Shown here: one piece after another, positions 32,791 through 44,150 of the stretch | Layout: each line of letters begins with the position of its first letter | Position numbering within the stretch: position 1 is the first letter of the stretch | Source: Sweltsa coloradensis | Lineage: Eukaryota > Arthropoda > Insecta > Plecoptera > Chloroperlidae | DNA length: 64,000 nt | Assembly (NCBI GenBank): GCA_024449915.1 | Contig: JAMZAV010000026.1 | Location: forward strand, 558,001 to 622,000 | Reading direction: 5' to 3' | Program-made: the position numbers and the translations under genes | The notes under the pieces: model-generated | Database searches by the model: none | Seen by the model: only the letters and a program-made list of their open reading frames with translations | What the model was told of the DNA's origin: nothing

Positions 32791-33845
32791 TGTCGGGGTG
32801 CGAAATAATTGGCGTAAACCAGTCACTTTGTTAGTGTTATATTCATTGATTGATGCAAATAAATAAAAAAAGTGCACGTTTTATCCATTTTGAACTTGAG
32901 AGAAAGAAAGAAACTATAGTCATGCAAATCTTTCTTATCTAATTTTTAAATTTAATTTCTGACTTACATGTGGAGGTACTATGGAGTCATGGAAAGATTG
33001 AGACTCTGAAATAAAATTAGATTTAAAAAAGTTTTATAGATTTTTTTATTTTGCAAAATTTTAAAAGTAGAATGCCGAAGGAGCCATAGCTTAGAGTTGG
33101 TGACTATACTCCACATGCGTCTTGAAGATTGAATGAATGACGTCGCCACGAGGTCCCCCGTCTTGGTCCTACGAGCTTACATCTCGTCTATCGGAATCCT
33201 ATAAAAAGAAGTGCAGCAATCAGTTATAGTGTTCGTGATTTTATCGACATATCATCGTTGAGGTTGTCTTTTGTTTTCTGATTCAGTCAAGTTTATGTGA
33301 TTCAGTCAATCAGGCTTAGGTTCTTCTAGAGAGCTCGTTGTCTGGGTACGTGCCTCCGAGTGATATGCACGTCAATTAACAACCCCTGGGGCGGGGGTGG
33401 ACGTGGAGGGGAGGGAACGTCGCTGGGAGGGGGGTGGGGGGTGGAGTACAATAGAAGGTGTTGTGTGTTACGCTCAAGTGGGGAGGTGTATTGCAAAATA
33501 TATTGCCGGATGATCTTCTGAGACATCAGTTCACTTATAGTTTCCGATACATTTTGAAAGAAGGGACGCTTCATTGGAGCGAGATCAATCATTTAAAATA
33601 TAATTTAATGGGCGCGTTTAAACGACGTCAATATTTTCCAAATGTCAACATATTTATTTAAACGCATGACGTTTTAGACACAACACTTTAAAACGATTTT
33701 ATTAACATATTTTATTTACGGGTTATTTTTAATTGGTTTATGAATTAATATTTTAAAATCGTTTAAACGGTTTACTTATTCCACCCACAACAATTATTAT
33801 TCACTAAATTAATTTGTCTCTCGTGTTCGTAATTTTAAATTTCTC
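32791..33845. other. No recognised gene; G-rich patch and weak core promoter words
   Basis: A TATAAAAAG at 33200 and a TCAGTT at 33220 look like core promoter words but are only 22 bp apart and have no ORF after them. 33385-33445 is G-rich. The rest is AT-rich. Confidence 0.4.
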
Positions 33846-33849
33846 TTGC

Positions 33850-34090
33850 GAAATCTGCCCAGTAGGGCATAAAAGGAACACTTATTTTGTAGCTAGATGA
33901 TTTTAACTGGAATGTCCGAGGACTGTTTGAGAGAACTCAAACCCTCGCATTTGCATGAACGATAGAAGAAAACCCAGAAAAGAAAGCTCTCCGTCATGAT
34001 TGCTGAAGGTGGGACTCGATCCTCGGTTCTCCCGCATCAGATCCTCGCGCTTGACCTAAAACTATTGACTGGATCCACTTTATGTAAAGG
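33850..34090 (-). repeat. tRNA-derived SINE (family A)
   Basis: Tail and body on the minus strand (GGAATGTCCGAGGACT, CCCTCGCATTTGCATGAACG on plus), then head words GATTGCTGAAGGTGGGACTC and CTCCCGCATCAGA. Confidence 0.7.
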
Positions 34091-34829
34091 ATCTCGTACT
34101 GATCACACAACCAAGGATTTTTAGTTTTATTTAGCTCGATGTATTTTATTTGTTCAAATCCTCAGGTGATTCTGATGTAAAAATATATTTTTAGGTGTAA
34201 TGATTCCCAACCAGTATAGCCATGCATATACCATACCCTACATGAATACACAAAGTGTCGTAGTGGGGAGGAGAGGGGGGTGGGGCATCCACACATAACC
34301 TGTACACATGGGTGCGTGTGTGTGTATGTTATCTTTGGTTTAAACTTAATAGGGTAAATTGCCATTTTCATTGTACTAAAGTAATGGATAATAAGCACCA
34401 GGCAATTAAGATTTCGCATTACTGGTAAATGAGCTTGAACCTCTAGTCCACGGGTATAATCCCCGACCGCACTACACTCTGCACAGAGCATGCACTGCAC
34501 CCAGAAGATCAACCCCACTCCCAGGAATTACTCCATAATTAACCGTGTTGAACTGTGCGAGAAATATACTGGGATTTATAATGCTGCACACGAGTATTTT
34601 ATACCATGAGATAATGCTGTCATGATTGTATCTACGTAAGTTTGCAACACACTGTTTCTCTGCAAAAATGCAAGTGGATTTTTTTTTAGAAAGAGTTACT
34701 AAAACGCGTGATTCTGAGTACATTAATGAACACATTATTAGTTGACACAAGCCTTGAACTATAGATAAAAACAACGTAAGGTTGCCCGCTATAGTCTATA
34801 GGAGACACATCAGAGCTAACCGATGTGAC

Positions 34830-34985
34830 CCTCTTTTTAATTAGGTATATTGGAGTTAGGACAATCGTCAAAAACTTTCAGTCGGGATTGCCGGTCTCGA
34901 CGGGATTCGAAGTTCGAACCCGGAACCTCCTGAATCAGAGTCTAGCGCTTTACGCTTGAGCCAGCACTGGCAGTACTTCAATGAA
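34830..34985 (-). repeat. tRNA-derived SINE (family A)
   Basis: Plus-strand words AACTTTCAGTCGGGATTGCC, GGTCTCGACGGGATTCGAA, GAATCAGAGTCTAGCGC, TTTACGCTTGAGCCAGCACT mark a clear inverted head with a duplicated TTCGAA word inside box B. Confidence 0.8.
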
Positions 34986-37675
34986 GTATTCTGTACACCA
35001 AGCAATGGGTAAGGGGTAAGGCCAATTTATCTCATTGATTTCGGCGATAGGTACGTTAGCTAGAGACGGCTAGAAGACTGTGTTTAGTGGTCTTACTGTA
35101 GGAACGCGTTCCTTTTAATTTTTAACTTGTAACTCAAAATATTGCTATTTTGTGAAAACGATGTTCCTTTAAAAGCTCTAACCGCTGTCGTAATCCTGTC
35201 TAATTCAGGATCAAAACTTAGAAATAAGGAACCCAATGGGCAAATGGCATTGTTTCTTTTAAAGTTGTCTAAATTATCAAACTTTAAATAATTTACTATC
35301 GGAACTTCTCGTTCTTCCGAGAATGGACAAATTCCAATCGGGGTTTATATTTTTGCGATTTTTTAAAGATCAGTAATCAATGACTTTTAAATAAACTCCG
35401 AGTTCAAAGTACGGGAACGTGACTTAAGATCCTTTAAAGTTTAAACTAAAGAAAACTAACTTTACTTTTCAAAGTTCCTTATATTGAGAATCTTGATCAT
35501 TACTGTGAATGGAATGGAAACTGTAAATTGTGAACGTATTGATGACTCAGAAGTGCATAATGTTATAAGTTACCTGACCGGAAACAGGATCGCTGACGCC
35601 CACCCCGGGATGCAGAGGAAACAGGAAGCCATCTTCATCTAAACTTATAGTTATAGCCCATCTTATGAATATCAAACAGCATGGTATACTTGGACCAACA
35701 TAAAGTTTTCTTCCGAACTTGGAACCGGTTTTCACTCTGTAAAATCGGTTTCATATTTTGTTAACTAATTTAATTTTAACAAAATTGTCTCACTAGCAAT
35801 ATTTATTTATTTCACCTTTTGTCACAGTATAAATTTAGTACGAATTATATAATACAAATTAACATAGGTCAACTTAATATCAGAATGTTCTTAGTTTTGT
35901 TCAGACCATAAATGTGACTCGTTATAATATATCCTCTGCAGAGCGCTCACCTCGCACACTACTCACTGCTCGGTCGTTTAATTGAGAAGGAATTGGCAAT
36001 AATTTATTATCATGAATAATTTGATGAGATGATCGACGTTTATAACCCTCTACAAAGAGATGGAAATTAATGTATTTCATTCAGTCCTCTTAGAGTGCAT
36101 GGACTATACAAGCAAGGTTGCAGAGCTTTGTCTAACGTAGACAGAGAGGAGAGGGCGGATTCAAAATCTCACTCAAGTCCTAATTATTATTCATTAGCCC
36201 CGTCTCCCAGGTGGCTTGGATCGAGGTAAAAGTTTTTTTTGTTTTTAATTCCCCCATCGGGTGGTAGGCGTGTTGGGGATTTCATCGCCGGCTTGATTAC
36301 ATAATATCGATCTCCCAACAGATAGGAATGCAATTAAAATTGTGGCTAATAAAAGCTAGTAATATGAATTTATTTCTATATTATTGAAGTACATCTCTCT
36401 CTCTCCCCCACATGTAATAAAATACAGCTCCAAAATATTTCCACGAATACTTCATTTTCCACGGAATGCGTACAATACATTTGCGATATACCGATACACA
36501 AATTTTGTACGGTTGCATTTTTTTTTTTTTTTTACATTTTGGTGCCACTTTACTGGCATTCAACCAACTATCATTGTAAATATTCGAATCAATCTATCAG
36601 TTCACCTTTCAATAAAACAATTTCAAAGCTTCTGATTGGTGGTTGTATAGTGATATCAAATTACTTGACAGTTACATTAAAATACCGGATTTAATTCTAC
36701 CCGGTTGTGATTATTATTCAAGTATCTCTTAACATTTGTCGTGAACATGTTTTTGAAATAATCAGCCTAGTTTTGGAGCTAAAGCCACATTGAGTCAGGG
36801 TATGGTGTTTGTGTAATCCGGTACCATTACCACACTATTGACCGTTTATCAACCATCAAGTAATTGAAGAATGAAGCATTCAAGTTAATTTTGAACTAAT
36901 TACTTAACTTAATTTGACTTGGCATTAACAATTAGGCGCTACGCACGGCAACCCTAGGCACGCACTAATTGGAATGCTGGCGATGTCTACGGGGGGGGGG
37001 GGGGGGGGGGGGTCACAATAACAACAAGTTGTAAGTTTTGATTGGACAGGGGATAATAACAATGACACACAACTTGGGAATGAAAATTTAGTTTGAATCC
37101 CAATTGTTCCATCTGTGCTTTCATCTTAGTTTAGAGGCTATAGGCTAAAACACGACACTGTTGCCACTATAGAGAAGAGGAGTTCGATGCTAGCCTCCCT
37201 AAGTCAGAAAGCGAGTTCTGAGACTTTCCTTGTGTTCTTCATCTTAGGACCAAAAGTATCGAAAAAATAGTGACTAATTTAAAAGAATGTATTTAAGATA
37301 GAAGTAACAGATATATATTAATGTATTTTCCAAAGCAGAAATCGGATACATATTACAGTTCTCCTCCGTGTGACATGGGTGTCCGAATAGCTCCACCCGT
37401 CGGTTTGATTTCCTCGGTTCCCCCTACCCCCTGATAATGCAACTTTAGACAGTTCACAATGAAATAAGACTTATAATCCTGGATTCGACGATCATTTATG
37501 TGACAATGCAATAGTCGATATTTACCTAATTTATGAAAAAGTGACCAAACATTATACGTAGGTAGGGGTAGGTCTATGTTATAAATGGTGCACTCCACAC
37601 CAATTTTAAATTAATCTTGGTATACCTGCCCGAGGTGCAATCGCATGCCCCCCTTTTTTTGTATTTTGATAGTTG
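34986..37675. other. Non-coding sequence with simple repeats
   Basis: A CT run near 36394-36406, a T run near 36517-36533 and a G22 run at 36991-37012. Short open frames have no support. Confidence 0.5.
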
Positions 37676-37679
37676 TGAA

Positions 37680-37840
37680 TGGAAAGTACAAAATCCTTCA
37701 CCCTTGCATTCGCTTTAACGACTGAAGAGAACCTCGGAAAATCTTTCAGTCAGGATTTCCGGCGGCGGGATTTGAACCCGTGACCTCTCGAATTAGAGTC
37801 TCGCACTTTACTCTTGAGCTACATCTGTCGATATAACACA
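37680..37840 (-). repeat. tRNA-derived SINE (family A)
   Basis: Plus-strand words CCTTGCATTCGCTTTAACGA, CTTTCAGTCAGGATTTCCGG and CGGGATTTGAACCCGTGACC, then CTCTTGAGCTACATCTGTCG. Confidence 0.8.
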
Positions 37841-38679
37841 ATAGGCCCTACATGGTATATATCAACTTTGGGGCCTATAGGCAAAGGTACATAAAATCTA
37901 CATAGAAACTGAAGATCCCTTTAGCACGTGGGATGTGCTCCATGGCCGCCTCCCTCAGTCAGAATACCAGTGAGTGCTGGCCACACGACTCTTCCCGAGA
38001 CAGAAATATATCTACAGTTTCTCTCAATGACGGTGTTGACTGGAAAGTGGAAAGACATCCGAGAGAGAATAGGGAATTACGCCGAGATGGAATATGCAAA
38101 TAAATTCAAAGGTTTGCTTCCGAATGCTAAACCCGAGCTTTGGGGGGGGGGGGGGGGGGGGGGGCCGGGCCGTCGGGGCTGGGGGTATATTGTTCATCGA
38201 CAGGCAATATTTCTACACATCCAGGTGCTGTGTCTATTTATTTTATTTATTTATTTATTTAGGTGCAGTGCAGACAGCAAACTATGAAATTTAAAAATCA
38301 CAAACAGGTATTCGCCGATCGTGACTTTGTGGACATAGGCCTATCCAAAAATATGTAGTAGTATTTAAAAAAAGGTAGATTATTGTAAAATTGTACACGT
38401 ATTTTTGTACACTCGATCAAAAAGTAAATCTGTAATCTATTGCGTAGGGCCAGGAGATTACGACAATTTGCAAACATTTTGAAAAGAGTAGAATTATGAA
38501 ATATTCCTTCCTTTGTTCTCCTCCCTTTGTTCTCTTCTAATTTGGTCTGAGGAAAATGCTTTGTTAAAAATATGTTCAGCTATATTTATTTTCGAAATTG
38601 AGTTGATTATTTTTTCAAAAGGGTTCGAGAAATCTTGTTAGCAGATCCTTGAATGTTAGCGACAATTACCCCAGTTTCG
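37841..38679. other. Non-coding sequence with a long G run
   Basis: A G23 run at 38142-38164 followed by GCC/GGG-rich bases, then TTTATTTATT near 38240. An open frame of 119 codons crosses the G run; it is composition only. Confidence 0.45.
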
Positions 38680-38990
38680 CCGCATCGAGCATAGTGAATG
38701 TGTATACAATCATGTTGATGATGATAGACGTGCACTGTGTCACAGAAGACGTGTGAAACGAGATGCGCCCTCGAGACATCGTTTAGTTGCCGAGCGCTGG
38801 GTGTAAAAACACTAAATATGAGAGCTACAACGAGCTAATGATTGATGTGACTGTCTGCCTGTCCACTGCATCACTCAATCACTCGATGATTGACAGGGCG
38901 GTGCGTGCGTGTCGCTGTCAGTCACACAGGCGGTGCGTGGTGAGCGCTCTGTGATGTGCGGAGCTACCTTCTAGCCGGGCAAGGTGTCAC
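38680..38990. promoter_or_regulatory. Candidate regulatory block with PBX/HOX/MEIS-type sites
   Basis: A GC-richer, repeat-free block. TGATTGAT at 38839-38846 fits a PBX-HOX composite site. TCAATCA at 38875-38881 is the reverse of TGATTGA. TGATTGACAG at 38887-38896 is the canonical PBX-MEIS composite. CTGTCA at 38915-38920 is a MEIS/TGIF half. Four related sites lie within about 80 bp. GCGGTGCGTG occurs twice nearby. Function is inference. Confidence 0.35.
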
Positions 38991-39057
38991 GGGGTTGTTA
39001 TGGTTGTATACAGTAAACAAAGTAAAAATAATTAAATTAAAAATTATGTTTTGCTGG

Positions 39058-39275
39058 AAACGCCGACAGTGTTGGCTCGAGCGTTAAGCGTGAGGATCTG
39101 ATTCGGGAGGTCCCGGGTTCAAAAACCATCGACACCGGAAATCTTGACTGAAGTTTTTTTCCAAAGTTTCCTCAGTCTGGGAATGCAAGGGATTGACATC
39201 CTTTCTCTAAATGTGAGGATTGTTGGGAGGAAATGTCCAAGGGTCTTCTTCTTCTTCTTCTTCTTCTTCTTCTTC
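39058..39275 (+). repeat. tRNA-derived SINE (family A) plus TTC microsatellite
   Basis: Head GACAGTGTTGGCTCGAGCGT, GATTCGGGAGGTCCCGGGTT, body TTTCCTCAGTCTGGGAATGC. It runs into CTTCTTCTT repeats at about 39243-39275. Confidence 0.8.
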
Positions 39276-39649
39276 AGCAGCTTCGCTCCCTATTCTGTGT
39301 ACTCTCGTGACTGTTCTCGCTATCATACAGTTGTACTATGCCACGTGCGTCTACAAAGAAAGTTTTAACTTCTCGAGAATAACATTGTGTGATATCGTCA
39401 CACCTCCTTTGTGTTCAGGGTTAGTTTTCTGCCTCGTCTGTAAATATTGAAGAGTAGGCTCGAACAATGGCTGCTCCGAGTCGTTGTGAGGTGGGCGGAG
39501 ATGGTGAAGAGGTAGATAGGCCTCCACGCTTCTACTCGAGCGAGAGACTTCGCGTGCGAGGGGCTATCGAGACGATGATTACGACGAAGAATGATTGACG
39601 AAAATAAATACTTTGGCTCAAATCCCATGTTGTTTATTGGCTCTTGAGT

Positions 39650-39790
39650 GCTGTCACTTTCGGGAGGTCAAGGGTTCGAATCCCTCCACAGGCAATACTG
39701 ACGTTTTTCATTTATTGCGAATACAACGGTTTGAATGCTTTTCAACAGCCCTCGGACAATCCCGTCGCAATTATCAAATGCTATGTATAA
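39650..39790 (+). repeat. tRNA-derived SINE (family A, partial)
   Basis: Begins at CTTTCGGGAGGTCAAGGGTT, with CGAATCCCTCCACAGGC, and a body CAACAGCCCTCGGACAATCC. The box A half is not clear. Confidence 0.65.
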
Positions 39791-40595
39791 ACTATAAAGA
39801 ATAATAATTGTTAACTTAGAAGAATTGTCCGATTAGGGTAAAGCTGATGTTGTGAATCGTATGCGGTCATCCTTATGAAACTGTTGTGTTTGTGATATTA
39901 TTGTTTATGGTCTGGACCACGCATTCATCATCTACACACAGGAGTAGTGTAGTGTAAGTGAATAAACTAATATTTTTTATCAATATAATCAGATGTTGAG
40001 CGAAATAAAAGCTTTTTTCTTCTTCAGGTTGTGGGTTAAGCATAGTTGCCATAAAAATTTGCCTCTGAAAATATTTATATATTTTAATATATTAATATTA
40101 ATATTAATAAAATAAGTTTTTCCCACTAAAGTGTTTTTTAATACAAAACAAGTTTTTGGATGGTCTTGTAAAGACTTAAGTTTGTCTACCCGTAGAAAAA
40201 AATCTCGACTTTTTTGTTTTGTTTCTTAGCGTTTTGTTTAGCGGATAAACTGCTCCTCTGATTTTAATAAAAGTTTGCATACACGAAGTTGTATTGAGTT
40301 TGAAAGAAGGAATCTTGCCCCTCTCTCGGGCGCGGCCAGCCCTGTGACAGCCATGCACACACAACGCAACATAGCGCGATACAATGGCGCTCATCACAGC
40401 GTGCTAATGCACGGTACGTGGGAGAATCCACCAGCCTCCACCTTGCTGTGTGTTGCGTTCACACTTTGTAGCATGGGGAGATGCTTGTTAATGTAATCTT
40501 ACCTAGGCTTACCTTACCTGCTTGACGGGGAACACTGTGTACAGGCAAAGGCAAATCTAATACAAAGTAATATGTAATACAATCCAGAAAGTAAA
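39791..40595. other. No recognised feature
   Basis: AT-rich, with an ATTAATATTAATATT stretch near 40080-40115 and a GC-richer patch near 40310-40450 without a supported gene. Confidence 0.45.
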
Positions 40596-40599
40596 ATCA

Positions 40600-40845
40600 T
40601 CCATCCCGACCGGGGTTTGAACCCGGATCTCCCACATTCCAGGTAAGCGTTATATCTTTAGTTGGCTAAGGCACCTACCTGGGATGTGGAATTCAATCTG
40701 TAGCATTCGAATTAACTACCCAAGAAAATCTAAAAAAAAAAAAAACTTTCAATGAGGATGGTAAATTATGGGATTTGAACCTGCGACCTCCCGCTTCTGA
40801 GTCTAGCGCGTTACACCTGAGCTATACGCCTAGTACAGTTTCTGT
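40600..40845 (-). repeat. Two tRNA-like SINEs (family B then family A)
   Basis: 40600-40690 carries GACCGGGGTTTGAACCCGGA and CTCCCACATTCC. 40740-40840 carries ACTTTCAATGAGGATGG, GGGATTTGAACCTGCGACCT, CTTCTGAGTCTAGCGCG and TTACACCTGAGCTATACGCC. Confidence 0.7.
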
Positions 40846-41649
40846 GAATTTTCACCGTTAGTTAGTTAATCTGTCACTGTAACTTTCGGCGATTACAACA
40901 TACCCTATAGTTTCTATTTCTAATCCTATATCCGATACAATATTGCCTGTTTTCCTGTCCCAAATGTCATTCCATGACTGATACCTCCCTCCTGCTTTGC
41001 ATACGTGCACCTGATCGTGGCGGGACCCAGCCCTTGTAGCCGGGGATATGTAAATTGACAAACGCGGGCGAGGGCCCTTAAGCCACCCGAGTCCTCCAAG
41101 CTAAGAAAGCCGGCGAATTATTCATAAAGACACTTGCTAAGCACTCGCTTTGCTAGAGCTCTCGAATTAGGGATTACAATTCGTTTATGAATTAGGTACA
41201 ACTGCCAATAATACCTGTACTTGGATTCAGGTGGGTGAGGTGTAGATAAGCTCGAGTCACATTGACATACTACTACGTGACCAAGTGTAACCAAAAGGTT
41301 AGACTGTTTGTAATTTTTATAGAACATGTTTTGCATACTGATAATTTCTTATTTGAATGCATAACAAAAAATCGCATTTTCAAAATTTCTTTAAAAGTAT
41401 TTTTTTCATTTGAGCACATACTTAGTCAAGGGACATGTTCTTGCAAAATAAATACAATTGTCTCTCAGAGTCAATTTCGTATACAAAGTTGACCAAATGT
41501 GGAATATTGTGGCAACTACGTAGATGACACATGAGTCATTGGTTTGATTACCTCAAATCCAGAATACTTTTTTTGACTGATTTGAATCCTGCTCGAAACC
41601 TATTTAAGTCTAGTGGCTAGAATCCGACCTTTGGTGTCTCAAATCTCTT
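40846..41649. other. No recognised feature
   Basis: Mixed AT-rich sequence; nothing I can support. Confidence 0.45.
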
Positions 41650-41880
41650 ATGGGTGTTGGAAGACACACAAATGTATCGGATAATGCATGGCCCATGCAC
41701 CGGCATGGGGTGATAACAATAGCCAGACTTCTTGCTACTTCCTATGCAGTCATTAGGTCGAAGATTCGAGGAACAGGCTTGATAGATTAGCAACTCTTAG
41801 AAGTGATATATTTGTATTTGCACGTCATGCTGGCAACTCAAAGATGTGTTTGTGGGGACGGCACGTGTGTGAATCTGAAC
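41650..41880 (+). pseudogene. Duplicated ORF fragment, degraded upstream copy
   Basis: Starts ATGGGTGTTGGAAGACA, repeated at 41901. It carries the segment for ATSYAVIRS-type residues, then loses the frame at a TAG near 41787, and lacks about 65 bp present in the second copy. Many differences between the copies fall in third codon positions, as expected of once-coding DNA. Confidence 0.5.
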
Positions 41881-41900
41881 AACGTCTCAATTCTCACTAC

Positions 41901-42406
41901 ATGGGTGTTGGAAGACAAACAAATGTATCGGATAATGCATGGCTGATCTTATCTCACTTGCATCCGATGTGGACTGGACTGGCCCAGGGTACGCGGAAGA
42001 CATGACCAAGACGGTTGCAGGGGGTGATAACATGTCCAGACTTCTTGCTACTTCCTATGCAGTCATCCGGTCGCGGATTCGCGGAACATATTCGATTAAA
42101 CGCCAACTGTTAGAAGTGATCTATTTGCATTTGCACGTAATGCTGGCTTACTCAGACATGTACTTGTGGCTTGGCACGTTTAGCAGTGTTGTACTCATAA
42201 CCATATCCATATTCGGCTACAGGCGAGTCAGTCGCCTTGGTCCATGGATACTCCTACCCCGACAAAACATTCTGCATTTGATCTATCTCTTGGCTTCCTA
42301 TTTCCCTCATCCTCTAATAGGCAGACTGCATACACTTAGATTGAAGTTTAGCACAATGCACAACACTATACCGACGTTAATAATGCATACCTACAAATAT
42401 CAATAA
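41901..42406 (+). pseudogene. Duplicated ORF fragment, Tc1/mariner-like transposase remnant
   Basis: An open frame of 155 codons (ATG at 41939, stop at 42404-42406, with an AATAAA-type word at the end). The stretch RLLATSYAVIRSRIRGTYS resembles the helix-turn-helix of Tc1-like transposases. Later RRVSRLGPWILLPRQN resembles the RRP..GP.L.PRH word that follows in that family. The region between fits better in another frame (FAFARNAG), so the piece is probably broken. No DDE domain is present. Similarity is by eye and weak; it could be an unknown gene duplicated in tandem. Confidence 0.35.
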
Positions 42407-43470
42407 ATACAAAATGAGTTTGTTGAATTGATGAAAAATACATTTAAACTTTACCGATTTGTCTCTGACAAACCAGAATAATAGAAGAGTGACGAATATT
42501 TTGTTAATAGATGATCATAGTGCGGGCAATGTGGAAATTTGGCAGTTTTCTTTTTTCTTTTTTCTTTTCTTTCTTTACCTTTTTTTATAATTTGTTCATT
42601 AATTAATGTCATTTAATATTTATTTTGAATTAGTTACCAAAATTTTTGTGTTATTCATACATTGTTGTTGTAATATTACTATTTGAAACATTACTAACTT
42701 TTAGTTCATTGTGGTGTCTTCATTATGTATTTATATTAATTATTTTGTTGTCCTGCTTTGTAAATCAGTTTTTAACTGAATAGGATGGCGACGTTAAAAA
42801 AATATAGATAAATAAATAAATAAATAATGATAACTATACAAGCTACTCAGTCTTATTCTCACTACTACATCAATCAGAGAACTCAAGAATCACGTTAATA
42901 AATTCCTTCATGCCGTTTCCCTTTAGAATAAGTTATAATATTTTCATTTAGAGACTGTAGGTGTACGTTGTATATAAAAAGAAGACATTTTCTAGGCTGT
43001 ATTATAAATAATAATGTAAATTGAATTGCAGACGACATAATGCTTTAGAATGTGTTTTTTTACGCAGCTTCTCGCTCGAAAGCATACTTGAGAAAGCTCG
43101 GGGAGGCTCAACTTCTCAACTCGTTGGAAAGTTCAGAAGACGTTTCTAGCCTAGGGGTTTGCGTTTGTTTTGCGTAGAGGTCATTCGTGGAAAGAGAAAT
43201 TCAAAATTGTATCTTGAAAATATGTGAACTTTTTGGTTTCTGGATTAGGAAAGTAACCTTGCCTAGAGTTTGCTTTGTCATTGAGAAGCACAGTGGTTCA
43301 GGTCTTAAAAATAAGTTTTCATTCAACACGTCCATCCAAGACATGACGTCGACTGCCTGCTTGTGGTTTCAATCAAGTACTGGTATTGAATGTTTGTACT
43401 GACGGAACATAAACGTGATAATGCTGTCGTTCATGGGCATGACCTATCATTATCAATCCTATTTCCAGAT
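42407..43470. other. Non-coding, with a LINE-like or retroposed tail
   Basis: 42780-42830 (GGATGGCGACGTTAAAAAAA, then repeated AAATAAAT) looks like the 3' end of a retroposed element. TTTTCT repeats lie near 42547-42575. No ORF of note. Confidence 0.4.
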
Positions 43471-43474
43471 CTAC

Positions 43475-43620
43475 AGTTCTAGATATACACCGACAGAGGC
43501 AGCTCATGCAAGGCGTGTGACTGTAGTAGGTTCGAATCCCGCCACCGGTACCGGTAATCCTGCCTGAAATTGTTTCCAAGGTTCTATTCCGCCATTAAGG
43601 AGATTTCTAAATCCCTTAAA
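43475..43620 (+). repeat. tRNA-derived SINE (family A)
   Basis: ACACCGACAGAGGCAGCTCA, TAGGTTCGAATCCCGCCACC, GGTAATCCTGCCTGAAA. It has a duplicated CCGGTA word after box B. Confidence 0.75.
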
Positions 43621-43985
43621 TTTGCGCTTACAATTAACTAAAGTCACTTGAAAAGACACCGGGTAGAACTAATATGTACACTACAGTCTGCAATCGGGCA
43701 TCCTGACGGAAAAAACCTTTTCTTCTTCTAAAGAGCTGTTTGAAGAAAACGTCGAAAAGTTCTACCCACAACATAATGTTTGTGGGATGATATGCAAAGA
43801 CAATGGGGGACCATAAAAATGTTACCTTTTCATTTGAAGACTGTCTTTTGGTCAAATATGAGACCACGTGAGCTCATTAAAAGTAGGGCCTAAATAATTT
43901 ATCAACCTTTAGTTTTGAGACTTTAACGTTTATAAAAAAAATAAAAGGATGCCCCCTGTAGGGTACACATTCTAGTTTTACTCGC
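43621..43985. other. No recognised feature
   Basis: AT-rich sequence without supported content. Confidence 0.45.
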
Positions 43986-43989
43986 TGTG

Positions 43990-44150
43990 ACCCACTTCAG
44001 GTGACTAAATTAGGTTGTTGGCGAAGGGAATGTCCGAGGGATTCCCACGTAATAAAAACCCTTTGAAACCCTTTCAGTCAGGATTGCCGGTTTTGGTATT
44101 CGAACCCATCACCCCCCGAATCAGAGTATCACACGTTACCTCTGTCAGTA
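43990..44150 (-). repeat. tRNA-derived SINE (family A)
   Basis: Plus-strand words CCCACTTCAGGTGACTAA (tail), GGGAATGTCCGAGGGATTCC (body), CTTTCAGTCAGGATTGCCGG and GAATCAGAGTATC (head). All three parts are present in order. Confidence 0.8.

Noticed and set aside
33200..33225. TATAAAAAG plus TCAGTT as a core promoter
   Set aside because: The spacing (22 bp) is short and no coding exon follows.
39243..39275. TTC repeat as a serine-rich or phenylalanine-rich coding tract
   Set aside because: Simple microsatellite at the end of a SINE; the frames through it have no support.
39467..39598. 43-codon ORF with a good start context (ACAATGG)
   Set aside because: Short, no recognisable domain or signal, lies between two SINE copies; no evidence of expression from sequence alone.
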